DNA of 64,000 bases, from contig AP031357.1 of NCBI GenBank assembly GCA_037833965.1, positions 5,290,001 to 5,354,000 of the forward strand. Reading direction: 5' to 3'. Position numbers and translations under genes: made by a program. Position 1 is the first letter of the stretch. Every line of letters starts with the position of its first letter. Source of the DNA: Marchantia polymorpha subsp. ruderalis. Taxonomy: Eukaryota > Streptophyta > Marchantiopsida > Marchantiales > Marchantiaceae. Shown here one piece after another: positions 29,844-40,853 of this stretch. The notes under the pieces were generated by a model. The model did no database searches, was not told where the DNA came from, and saw only the letters and a list, made by a program, of their open reading frames with translations.

Positions 29844-30359
29844 TCACTTTTCACCCTTGCTCGCGACTTTCTTTTCCACATTACGTTCAAGAACAGTGGT
29901 TACGTCTGCTTGATCTGAAGAGCCTTCCACAACTTTTTGCGCTTCCAATACAGGACCGTAATAGCTCACGTTGTTCCTCATGCATGCCGTCAAAATTCCA
30001 GTCACGAGACTGCAATCCTGGAATACATTTCTACCGTCTTTTTCTGCCGCTTCTGTACATTTTTCCCAAGCATTAAAACTCTTTCCGCAAGGACCTAATT
30101 TCATGTAATCGCAGAAAGGGCAGTCTTCGTCGTCGGCTTTGGCTTCGTCAGACTCAAAATCACTATTTTCTAATGGCCTATCATCCTTAGCTTCTTCCAG
30201 TAAATCGGAATCCTCCTCGAGTTGGATTTCAAGTTTTTCAAGCCTCGCCGCCTCTTCTGGATCGTCTACATCTTCATCTTCTTCGTCCTCCAGAACTTCT
30301 TCCTCAAGTTCTGTGGAAACTGAACTTTCTTCATTACCTTCGTCATCCTTTTCAGTCAT
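29844..30359 (-). CDS. GCK-domain protein, acidic, with CxxC and twin CX9C cysteines
   Basis: A single exon encodes 171 aa. The ATG at 30357-30359 is the first Met codon in the frame; the reading frame extends six codons upstream only through non-ATG codons. Residues 1-79 are extremely Asp/Glu-rich. A cysteine domain follows: CPFC (80-83), GPC (91), WEKC (101), C116 and C126, then YYGPVLEA. The pattern matches the plant GCK domain, which has conserved cysteines and has been proposed to bind zinc or mediate interactions. The spacings C91-X9-C101 and C116-X9-C126 are those of a twin CX9C/CHCH helix pair, and GPCG..F...C resembles Mia40. No signal peptide or membrane segment is seen. The function is unknown; the domain call is firm and the redox idea is inference. 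Confidence 0.85.
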   Translation of the reverse strand: MTEKDDEGNEESSVSTELEEEVLEDEEDEDVDDPEEAARLEKLEIQLEEDSDLLEEAKDDRPLENSDFESDEAKADDEDCPFCDYMKLGPCGKSFNAWEKCTEAAEKDGRNVFQDCSLVTGILTACMRNNVSYYGPVLEAQKVVEGSSDQADVTTVLERNVEKKVASKGEK

Positions 30360-31504
30360 CCTGTCACAATAACCCAATCACAATTGCAACCCTACACCAA
30401 TCACCGACACCGCAACTAGCACGGAATTTCTCCGACCCCTAGTGGGCGAAAGAGTCCCCCCAACCACGTGATCGTTTCACAACTCGTCGATTCGGACTTC
30501 TGTGCCATCGCCTCTAAATGAGACCTTTGCACGGCGCGCTCGCTCACGAATTTCGGCCGGACCGTCGCCATCGTCGCCAATGTGCAGATTCAATGCTGCT
30601 GAGCCTGAACACTTCGCGTACCAATTCGGACGTTACGTACCGTAATCCGAACTTCATTAATCACCACTCTCAACCAGTGTCCTTTCAAAATTAGTCATCC
30701 AATGCCTTGTAATTATGCAAGTGTTTATAATTTCCATTTAGAGAGGGAGGACTGTGCTAAAATGGAGGAATTTCCCTTCATCTTGCCATTAGATTGCATC
30801 TTTCCATTCATAAATATTTTTTCAAAATAATTATGAATGAGCAGTTATTTAGAATATCTATTTACAAAAATGATCATGTGGCATTCCTCAACCAAATTAG
30901 AAAAGGTCACAATATCATTGTATCACTGTAAAATTCTTATCTATCAAGCTCAACACTATGTATACCGCTCTTGAGAAGTATTATTCATATTGAGAAATTC
31001 ATCCGAGAATATATGCTGGTAAATTTCATAAGCACACATACAGTACTGTGTTTCATCGGAGTGTGAGGCATAACTTTTAGTTCTGATAAGGACAAATCAA
31101 GGACTTTCATTGTAGTAAGGTCATTGCAGACGGGAAGATAAAAGAGTGGAGAAAATGAATATGAATGTAGACTGTACGAGAATACTTCTAATTAAACACT
31201 GATAATATCTTCTGGAAATAGTCATGTATAATTTTATGTGGTGATCATCAGAATTTAAATCAACGTCATAATGTCCATAAGATTTTTCTTGATGACAACC
31301 ACTTAGGTATTTCACTTCAACAAATTAGGAAAAAGTTGCCTTACTAGATGTCAAAGTACAGATTTTATACAAATTTTTTCCCTATTTATTTAACTTTATA
31401 TTTCAGATTTAAAGTCTTCATCTAAAAAAATACAAACATATTCCCTTTAATATAAAGAGATATGTGATAAGTTTAAAAAAATTCAAAGCTAAAACATTTA
31501 TAAC
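30360..31504. other. GCK gene promoter and start of the AT-rich region
   Basis: Bases 30360 to about 30620 are moderately GC-rich and form the upstream region of the minus-strand GCK gene, including a G-box at 30465-30470. From about 30650 the DNA becomes strongly AT-rich with no recognisable gene. Confidence 0.55.
30465..30470. promoter_or_regulatory. G-box (CACGTG) upstream of the GCK gene
   Basis: A palindromic CACGTG in the context CCACGTGATC lies about 105 bp upstream of the GCK start codon. G-boxes are bound by plant bZIP and bHLH factors (HY5, PIF and ABF types). Function is inferred from position only. Confidence 0.45.
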
Positions 31505-34500
31505 AATTGTCTTGGTTTTTAAACTATTTATAGGTTTTTTACTGGAAAAAGATAGTCTAATAGATTTCTTGCAGATTTTAATAAAGTGAAATCGATTTAA
31601 GACATAGGATATTTTTTTTTAAATAAAACAGCAAACCTTGAATCAATTGTTGACAATCATTTTATGATCATCATAAGCAATCATATAAAGAAAAATAATA
31701 TAATTTTCATATATATATAATTTTTAAAAAAAATTAGATAGATGATATAATATGTCAATGACAATATAATTACTTTTCAACATAAATGTGTAGAAATTGT
31801 TGCTTTCAATTATTTAATTCAATTTTTATGAGTTGAAAATTATTTATAGTGAGTATAATACGTTGCATTATCTATTTTGTTTTATAAAAGATATGTTATA
31901 AAATCATGGCTATGTATTTATTTCAAATGATTAAAATTTGATATTAATATTAATATTTGTCAAGAAAAATCAAAGTTTAAGTTTAGAAAAACTTTTAGGT
32001 ATCACACAATATATTGAATTTGATCTTACTAAATTATATTTTAACTGGCAATATAAAATTTCAATCATGCAAAAAATTCAATGTCTTGGTAAGTAAAGAT
32101 TTTCATTACGTATCAAATTAATTAAATATTGATAGATTACAAATCTAAAGCAAGATATTTTAAAGGTATGATAGTTTATATTACTTTTTGGTCCACACTG
32201 TGTCAAAAAATTCTAATGTGTATTAAATAGTTAAATCAATGTTTGATGCATCAAATTTGAACTATATGCAAGATATAAACTGCATATTATGCCAAAATTG
32301 TTGTATGAACATCAGTTTGAGAGCGCATATAAATTTCAACCTATAAACAATTTATTCTTAGAATTTTTTTCTATGTCACTGATTATATTCACTTGGACTT
32401 TTATACATTGTTATTATAACATATCAATGTAGATCAATTATATATATTTTTTAATAACTCATATTATAATATTACTAAAATATAATTTTCTATTTTTAAA
32501 TATATGAGCATCAAATTAAGGAAAATTATTATTGCATGTCATATATTAAATTCAAGTTTTTTCATATTAAGTTTATTTCATAAAGATTTATTTTTGGACT
32601 TAAAAATATAAAATCATTCAAAAGAAATGTTTCACATGAGTGAAAAAAAATTAAAAAAATATTTAAGTAAAAAAATTAATACAAATTTATTTCAAAAAAT
32701 TATTTTATTTAGATTTTTAGCAATGATAAATTGATATAATTATATCATGATATAATATACTCACACTCATATGAAATATTTTTTTGATAATTTTTTTATT
32801 TAATGTCATCTCAAGCATCACAAATTATGATGTCATCATTCTTGTTATAGCATTTAAAAAAATTTAATGATTTTGAAACTTTCTATGAAATTTTCATAGA
32901 AAAAATATATAGAAAATTAAGGAAAAATTGAAAAAATAAATTTTTTTCCGAATTTTTCTTGAAAAAAATTTATTTTTTGGACTAAGGTATAATTATAGAC
33001 CCTAATACTTCATCAGAGTTATTTAATGTAATTAGATATCATATTTACAGGTATGTGCAAAAGAAATTGAATCTATTACAACCATCATTCTTTGAAACTC
33101 AGCAAGTCGCTTTTTTATTACAAATTCAAGAAAAATGTCACGTCTTATGTAATTCCATTGTAAAACAATTGATCTGCTTAAAAGGTAGAATTAGTCATAT
33201 TTTGATCCACAATGCAAAACATAATATTTTCATATATTTTTTATCATCAGTTAATCATTATCTGAACCACTAAAGCAGATTGTTTTATCACATGTGAAAG
33301 TTAATTCTCGAAATGTCATATGTAGTTTGCATCCGATTCTAAGTATAGTTTTCAGCCTAAAGATTTATCTACAAAATAAGATGTTAAATAAGTTTGATGA
33401 TTATTCAAGAAAACTTGCCTAGCAATTCATGTAATATGCTAAAAATTTTGAAACAACTGACAAACATATTTGTCGATTTTTTAGGACAAATTCATCTTGT
33501 ATATGAGTATATCAAGTTATTGTGATTAGCCATGAGGTATTATTTTCAATTGAAAACAATTTTTTTTTCAATTTTAGCAGACTTGTAGTGAAAGTTTTGT
33601 GAAATCCTTTGAATTTTGGAAGTAAATTCACATATTTCAATCAGTCTAAAATATGTAAAATAGAAAAATCATGTGAGTATTATATGATTTTAAATTACTT
33701 TTTTCAACTTTCATTAACACAGAATTTTGCTTTAGATATAATAATTTAAATATTTCTAATTTTAAACAAATTATCTATCTTTAATGTATTTTTACTTTAA
33801 AACATGCATGCTTAATTATGCATTAAAGTGGAATATTTTTCATTATTAAAAAATTCTAACGACTTGTAGTTCATGTTTTGATTATCAAAATCATGTACTG
33901 TTTATAACATGTATTTAATAGAAAGATTATCACTTTAATTCAGCTTTGTTCATGAAGATTGATGGTATTTTTTGATCATGTTCAATAGTTTTATATATGT
34001 CACAAATATTGATGAATGACATATATAAGATTTTTATTGACTATTAAACAATAAAATTATCTTAATCCTTTATAGAATTGACTACTATATTTTGAGAAAA
34101 TACCAATCAATATTTATCTTGGATGTTTAGCCTATTATATGAATAAGTTGTTAGTATAGATCGCCTGAGAGCACGACTGGAATGGCTTAGAAAACCAATA
34201 GAGAGGAGAGGAGTAAAAATCTTCAAGGGTTTCTGCGTTCAGTCAATCTATGCAAATATTTTATTTTATTTTATTTTTAAATTATTATTATTTTAAATGT
34301 TTATTAAAATATTTTCTTATTAAAAATGAACATTGTTATTATTTTGATTGCTATAAAATACCTTCTGCGACGATTGGTGCATCTCGAATAGATGGCATGT
34401 ATGTATTAATTTTTTTTTGTAAATATATAATATGAATACATAAGAATATTAATCTCATAATTTCAGTTAAAAGGTATGTTGATATTATTTCTTATGTTTA

Positions 34501-34876
34501 AAAATAAGACCAAAATTAAAATATTTTCAATTCATTAATTCAAGAATATATTGAAATTAGAGGTTTTGTAGAATGACAATTAACTATCCTGAAATGGACC
34601 GAACGACCAAGCAAAGATTGAAACCATTTCTCAAATTACACGTACAGTTTTTGCGCAAACCATGCATCAAAATGTCATTATCGTATATCTGCAACTCCGG
34701 TCTATGGTGCAAGATGGGTTAGAAGTTTTTTTTTGTCCCTTGGTGCGCCAAATATGCGATTTGTCGTCCCACTCGTCCCATTAAGCAAGGCCGGGGCAAG
34801 GTCTGTCTGTCGTCGAAGCACCACTAACTCGGACTCTCACCAAGTGTCAATCGAAACCGAAGCTTTGCATGTATCT
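31505..34876 (+). repeat. AT-rich tandem duplication, copy A (about 3.37 kb)
   Basis: This unit begins at AATTGTCTTGG and ends at GCATGTATCT. It is repeated directly and immediately downstream as copy B. Matching landmarks are the GTATGTGCAA segment near 33052 (B: 36460), the CATGAGGTATTATTTTC segment near 33531 (B: 36942), the TACGTTGCATTATCT segment near 31859 (B: 35259) and the less AT-rich block at 34565-34876 (B: 38126-38412). No protein-coding potential is recognised. A segment of about 95 bp near 34150-34250 is much less AT-rich and has no counterpart in copy B. Confidence 0.85.
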
Positions 34877-36199
34877 TAAAATTGTCTTGGTCTTGAAAAT
34901 ATTTATAATTTCTTATTGAAAAAAGATAGTCTAATAGTACCAAAAAATGCAATTTCTTGCAAATTTTACTAGAAATTCAAATCTATTAACAACATAGAAT
35001 ATTTAAATTTTATTATAAAAAAGCAAAGCTTGAATCAATTGTTGATAATCATTTTATGATCATCATGTGCAATCATATAAAGACAAATAAATATAATTTA
35101 CATATATATATATATATATATAACATTTTTAAAAATTTAGATAGATGATATATTTGTCAATGACAAGATATATACTTTTCAACATAAATGTGTAAAAATT
35201 GTTGCTTTGAATTATTTAATTTAATCTTTATGAGTTGAAAATTATTTCTAGTGAGTATAATACGTTGCATTATCTTTTTCGCTATATAAAAGATATGTGT
35301 ATAAAATCATGGCTGTGGTTTTATTCTAGATTATGAAAATTTGATATAATCAAATTGATTCAAATCAAATTTATTTAAGAATATTTTAGAAATATCAAAG
35401 TGTAATTCAAAAAAACTCCTAAGTATCACACAATATATTAAATTTGATCTTGCTACAAGAAATTTTTATTTGCAAATATAAAATTTCAATCATGCAAAAA
35501 AATCAATGTCTTGGTATGTAAAGATTTCCATTACATATCAAATTAAATAAATATTGATGGAATACAAACCTAAAGCAAGATATTTTCAAAGTATGATACT
35601 TAATATTACTTTCTCTTCAACACGATTTGAAAAAATTCTAATGTGTATTAAATGCTTGAATCAAGGTGTAATGCATCATATTTGAATTACATGCAAGATA
35701 TAAATTGTATATATTATGTCAAATTTGTCGTATGAGCATCACTTTGACAACGCATGTAAATTTCAACCTATAAGCAATTTATTCTTACAATTTTTTTCTA
35801 TGTCATTGATTATATTCACTTGGAAATTTATACATTGTTATTATAACATATCAATGTGGATCAATTGTATATATTTTTTAATAACCTATTTTATATTATT
35901 AAATATTTAATTAAAATTATATGAGCATCACTTTAAGACAAATTATTATTGCATGTCATATATTAAATTCAAATTGTTTCACAATTGATTTAGTATATTT
36001 CAATCAAAATTATTTTTTTAGGTTTAAAAATATATAATAATTGAAAAGAAATACTTCACATGAGTAAAAAACAAAGAAAAAAAATTAAGTTAATACTATA
36101 AAAAAATATTTTATTTAGATTTTTAAATTTTTTTGAGCATTGAAAAATTAAAATAATTATATCACAATATATAAATCAAATTAAACTCACATTCATTTG

Positions 36200-36201
<2 letters not shown>

Positions 36202-36235
<34 letters not shown>
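36202..36235. repeat. (AT)n microsatellite specific to copy B
   Basis: About 17 AT units occur at a place where copy A (near 32780) has only a T-rich stretch. Confidence 0.85.
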
Positions 36236-36238
<3 letters not shown>

Positions 36239-37213
36239 CTTTCTAATTTAATTTCATCTCAAGCCTCACAAATTATGATGTTATCATTCTCTCTATAGCA
36301 TTTTAAATTATTGAAAATCATTTTGAAACTTTCTATACAATTTTCATATATTTTTTCAATTTTCCTCTAAAAATATTTATGTTTTTTGACTAAGATGTAA
36401 TTATAGACCATAAATAATTTATCATAGTTATTTAATGTAATATGATACCATATTTACAGGTATGTGCAATCAAAATTGAATCTATTACAACCATCATTAT
36501 TTGAAACTTAGCAAGTTAATATTTTTATTACAAATTCAAGAAAAACGTCACATCTGATATAACTCCATTGCAAAACAATTGATTTTCTTAAAAGTTGAAA
36601 TTAGTCATATTTTGATTCACAATGCAATACATAATATTTTCATTTATTATTTGTCATCAGTTAATCAGTATCTAAACCACTAAAGTGGATTGTGTTTTAT
36701 CACATGTGAAATCAACTCAAAAAATGTCATATGCAATTTACATTTGATTCTAAGTATAGTATTCAGCCTAAAGATTAATCTAGAAATAAGATAGTAAATA
36801 AGTTTGAAAATTGTTCAAGAAAACATGTCTAGCAATTCATGTAATATGCTAAAAATTGTGAAACAATTGACAAACATATCAGTCAATTTTTCTGGACAAA
36901 TTCATCTTGTATATGAGTATATCAAGTTATTGTGATTAGCCATGAGGTATTATTTTCGATTGAAAATATATATTTTAAAATTTTAGCAAACTTGTAGTGA
37001 AAGTTTTGTGAAATATTTTAATTCCATGTTTATGAAAGTAAATTCACAAATTTTAATCAGTCTAAAATATGTAAAATAGAAAAATTATGTGAAAATTTTA
37101 TGATTGTAATATTTTTTCATTTTTCATTAACAAAGAAATTTAGTTTAGATATAATAGTTTGAATAGTTTTAATTTCACAAAAAACTATCTATATTTTATG
37201 TTTTTTTACTTTT

Positions 37214-37442
37214 AAACATGCGTGCCCAATGATGCAATAAAATGGAGGATAAACTTCTTATTATAAATGATAAATACCATCTATGATTATGAACAAAGCT
37301 GAGTTAAAGTTATAATACTACTATTTAATACATGTTATAAACAACACATGATTATTTGATAATCTAAACATGAAATGCAAGTCGTTCTTTTTTCAATAAT
37401 TAAAAATATTTCATTTTATTGCATCATTGGGCACGCATGTTT
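37214..37442. repeat. Inverted segment flanked by perfect 31-bp inverted repeats
   Basis: Arms 37214-37244 and 37412-37442 are exact reverse complements. The 167 bp between them matches the reverse complement of copy A from about 33831 to 33975, whereas the flanking DNA is collinear with copy A. Copy A has only one such arm (33800-33830), which differs from the copy B arm at several bases. Confidence 0.8.
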
Positions 37443-37466
37443 TAACTAGCCCATGAAAATGAAGCG

Positions 37467-37605
37467 GCTAGTTATCCTTCACTTTAAGTTTATTATCTCT
37501 CACTTTAGCATAATGCTCCCATGGTGTGCATTACTTCTCCACCTTTTCCTGTCATGTGAAAGCTATATACCGCGTCTGATTAGTCTATAGTGAGGGATAA
37601 CTAAC
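37467..37605. mobile_element. Possible MITE-like insertion with imperfect terminal inverted repeats
   Basis: A segment of about 139 bp is present in copy B and absent from copy A. Its ends are GCTAGTTATCCTTCACTTTA and the complement of GTTAGTTATCCCTCACTATA (17 of 20 matching). It has no coding capacity. No convincing target-site duplication could be seen, and a separate 9-bp stem (TAACTAGCC/GGCTAGTTA, 37443-37474) overlaps its left edge. Confidence 0.45.
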
Positions 37606-38412
37606 AACTCCATTATAATAACATCTTATTTAATAATTTTCATTAGTTGTATATATGTCACAAAATTTGATGAGAGATATATGTATAAGATTTTCAATAT
37701 ATAATAACAAATACAATTATTTTAATCCTTCATAAAATTGACTTTTATATCTAAAAATCTTACCAATCAATGTTAATCTTGGATGTCTAGATTATTATAT
37801 GGATAAGTTGTTATTCTTTACAGTTTTAAAACAAAAAGTTATTTGATTTTTCAAAAAATTATTTTTTATATTGATTATTTAAAGGTTATTTTATTATAAA
37901 AAATAATCATTATTATTATTAAAAAATACCTCATGCGACGATAGGTGCATCTTGAGCAGATAGCATGTTAATAATAATTTTTTTTATATATATTTTATGA
38001 ATACATTTAAATATTTATCTCATAATTTTAGTAAAATAAATATTGATATTAATTCTTATGTTTAAAAATAAGACCAAATTTGAAATATTTTCAATTCATG
38101 AATTCAAGAATATACTGAAACTAGAGGCTTTGTAAAATGATAATTAGCTTTCCTGAAATGGAACAAGTGACCAAGCAAGATTGAAACCATTTCTCTCATT
38201 ACACCTGCAGATTTTGTGCAACCCATGCATCAAATTGTCAGTATCGGAGGTCTATGGTGCAAGATGAGTTAGAATTTTTCTCTTGTCCCTTGGTGTGCCA
38301 AATGTGCGACTCGGGTTACCACTAAGCAACGCAGGGGCAAGGTCTTTCTGTGGTTGAGGCACCACTCACTCGGACTCATGCGTCGATGGAAACCGGAGCT
38401 TCGCGTGTATCT

Positions 38413-40440
38413 ACTCCAACATGCGGGAATCAGGTCCTACAGGTGCAAATCCAACTTCCACTTGTTGGACCTCAATTTCATTCCAGAAGAGGACTGCCCC
38501 GGGAATCAGGTCCTACAGGTGCAAATCCAACTTCCACTTGTTGGACCTCAATTTCATTCCAGAAGAGGACTGCCCCCCGCATCTAGACAGGGAAAAACGT
38601 CCTATTTGCAGTCCCCAAATCCGAGCGAAATGCGAGTCTTCCCCGAGGCTCAAAGGGCATGCCGCCTTCAATTCTAGAGCTCTCCAAGCCTTTGGTTTCG
38701 TCTCAGAAGTGGACAGTGCCGCGTACATACACGGGGCAATTCCACATTTTCAGACCCCCTGACGGAGAGAAATCGGGGCATCCCCCCTGAGCAAAACTAC
38801 AATTAGAGGTCCGTGTTGTCAAGCTCTACCGCAATCAAATCCCAAAACGAACGGGCTTTGGCCGTTGTTGTAGGAAGTCGATCCAACTTGGTGCATCTGA
38901 TCTTCGAGAGTATTGACTCAATGTATTATTAGACCCGATCACCCCTGTCTCGATCACCTACTCCCTACAGTTGGAGTCCCGCGCCTGGAGAGCGGAGACA
39001 CCTCGCCGTGGATAAATACGATCCATTGGTTTTCTTCCGATCGAGCGTGGCGATAGGCTCACACCGCACCTGATCCACTGTAATAAACCAATGGAAGTGA
39101 ATCCAAAGCTCGGGTGAAACTATCCCGAAACGGATATAAATACAATACTAACCGTAAGAGCTATATTTGTAGCGGCAATCTGCGGTTGCTGCAGATTACT
39201 TCGGGTTTCGACACCGATTTAGCACTGCTGCGCTGGTTCTAGCTGACTCGATATCGAAGAGCGGTGCGTCGAGGCGGTGCGCTGCATCGGATGTGAAGAT
39301 CTTTTTACCTCTCTTCCGTGTTAAAAAAGTCAACCTCCCACTGGCCAGCTAAATTAATGTCCACCTCTGAGATTAGTCGGGATATTTCAAGTCAACATCG
39401 AGGCTTTCTCACGGCGCTAAATTGGCTAAGCGCTGAACCTCAACAGGCTCCAGCCCGCTCCCGTTCGGTCCGGAAGCCAAACCTAATCGACGCCGATAGA
39501 TATCTGAAGGTGTGGACGATCATCTGCATGAGTTATTGGTATCCATCAGTCCACAGCCTGTACGGAAGATGAATTACTCCCGCTTTTAGAAAAAATTGCG
39601 ACAAATATCTTCGAGGGTAGTTCCGGCCTGGAATCTAAACAACGATGTTAAAATGATCTCTGCATATATTTACGATAATACACTTGTAAATTCGAGACCA
39701 ATATAACGCAAATTCTTCTCGTATGACTGTTCATGTTTTAGGTATTGCAGATATTCAAAAAAATCTAGATTATGACCAATTTTTTTTCAAAGTACCATAT
39801 CCAGTATATCACTCATATCTGTGAAGAGTCTGGATTCTTTGGATAAAGATTCCAAGTGATATATCAATCAAATAATGAAACCGAATCCAAAATTTATTAC
39901 CTATGGGTATTCAGTATCAAGTTGTATACTGAAAAATATTATTTTGACTATTCACTTCCTGACATTTGAAACATTTTTTAAAGACAAACACTAAGAAATC
40001 AAAGATTGTGGTTATCAAATAAAGCCTCCAATTCGCTATTCTCCTCTTGGTTTTGTCATTTCTGCAAAGATTATTATGTTTAATCTGTATTTATGTCATT
40101 TTGGAATCGTAGTTATGTTTGTGATATGTTTACATATATGTTAACCTCCAATTTTGGAGTTATCACACTTACAGATGTTGGTAGATAGGTGTCACTCACC
40201 TACATTATATGCACGGATCTTGCTCCTTGAATCTGGCTAATATTTTGGACACTGACCATGAGTGAAATATGATATCCCTCAGATCTCTGTTTGATATAAA
40301 TAGATTAACTACATAATTGCAGTAAATCATTCCGAGTTCTTTGTCAAACGACTACACGTCTCGCTACCTTTGATGTGTCTGCTTCCACATAAGAACATAC
40401 TTCGATTTTATTTTAGGCCGTGACACCGGGAAGATTCATA
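38413..40440. other. GC-richer gene-free segment after the duplication
   Basis: Bases 38413-39580 are distinctly less AT-rich than the DNA before them. They contain a 76-bp tandem repeat, TATA-like sequences (GGATAAATAC near 39008; ATATAAATAC near 39134) and a CCAAT box near 39090. An 84-codon frame at 39318-39572 has no recognisable domain. This could be a decayed promoter or retroelement end; no gene is called. Confidence 0.45.
38425..38576 (+). repeat. Perfect 76-bp tandem duplication (two copies)
   Basis: Copy 1 is 38425-38500 and copy 2 is 38501-38576. Both begin GGGAATCAGG and end GACTGCCCC, and no difference was seen between them. The identity implies a recent event. It is not part of a recognisable gene. 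Confidence 0.9.
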
Positions 40441-40853
40441 TTTGCCACGCTCCAGCTAGAATGGTTATGATTTCGGTGAATATGTCATGTATAGATTACA
40501 AAACCCTGTTTCAGACAGTGAGTGCACAAGAGAACTCCCCCTCCACTTATTAAAAAAGCGGGAAACCTTAATTTTGGATAATCGAAGAGGCTAATGCAAA
40601 CTCGTTTCAGCAACACGCAAGAGTTCCTGAGCTCTGTTTCACATTTGCTAAGCTCCAGTTAGGGTTGTTGTGATTTCGGTGAATATGTCATGTATAGATT
40701 AGAAAAACATGTTTCAGATAGTGAGTGCATAGGAGAACTCTGCCCTACACTTATCTTAAAAAGCTGGAAACCTTAATTTTGGATCATGGAAGAGTCTAGT
40801 GGAGTGCAAACTCATTTCGGCAACGTACAAGAGTTCTTAACCTCTGTTTCAAG
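40441..40853 (+). repeat. Diverged 203-bp direct repeat (two copies)
   Basis: Copy 1 (40441-40643) and copy 2 (40644 to about 40853) share long blocks such as TTTCGGTGAATATGTCATG, GGAAACCTTAATTTTGGAT and CAAGAGTTC. They have scattered substitutions and small indels, so the duplication is older than the 76-bp one. No coding potential is recognised. Confidence 0.8.

Larger units (their letters stand above)
34877..38412 (+). repeat. AT-rich tandem duplication, copy B (about 3.54 kb)
   Basis: This is the second copy of the unit, in direct orientation, clearly diverged from copy A by many substitutions and indels. It differs by expanded AT microsatellites (35102-35122 and 36202-36235), an internal inverted segment at 37214-37442 and a TIR-bearing insertion at about 37467-37605. 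The flank after 38412 does not resemble the start of the unit, so only two copies are present. Neither unit end shows TG...CA termini. Confidence 0.85.

Noticed and set aside
30139-30372. Ser-rich 77-codon plus-strand frame
   Set aside because: Shadow of the Asp/Glu-rich N-terminus of the minus-strand GCK protein.
31505-38412. Pair of LTRs of a retrotransposon
   Set aside because: The copies abut with no internal region, lack TG...CA ends, and show no primer-binding site or pol frames.
38425-38576. CRISPR-like or gene-internal repeat
   Set aside because: Only two directly abutting copies with no spacers, in a plant nuclear context.
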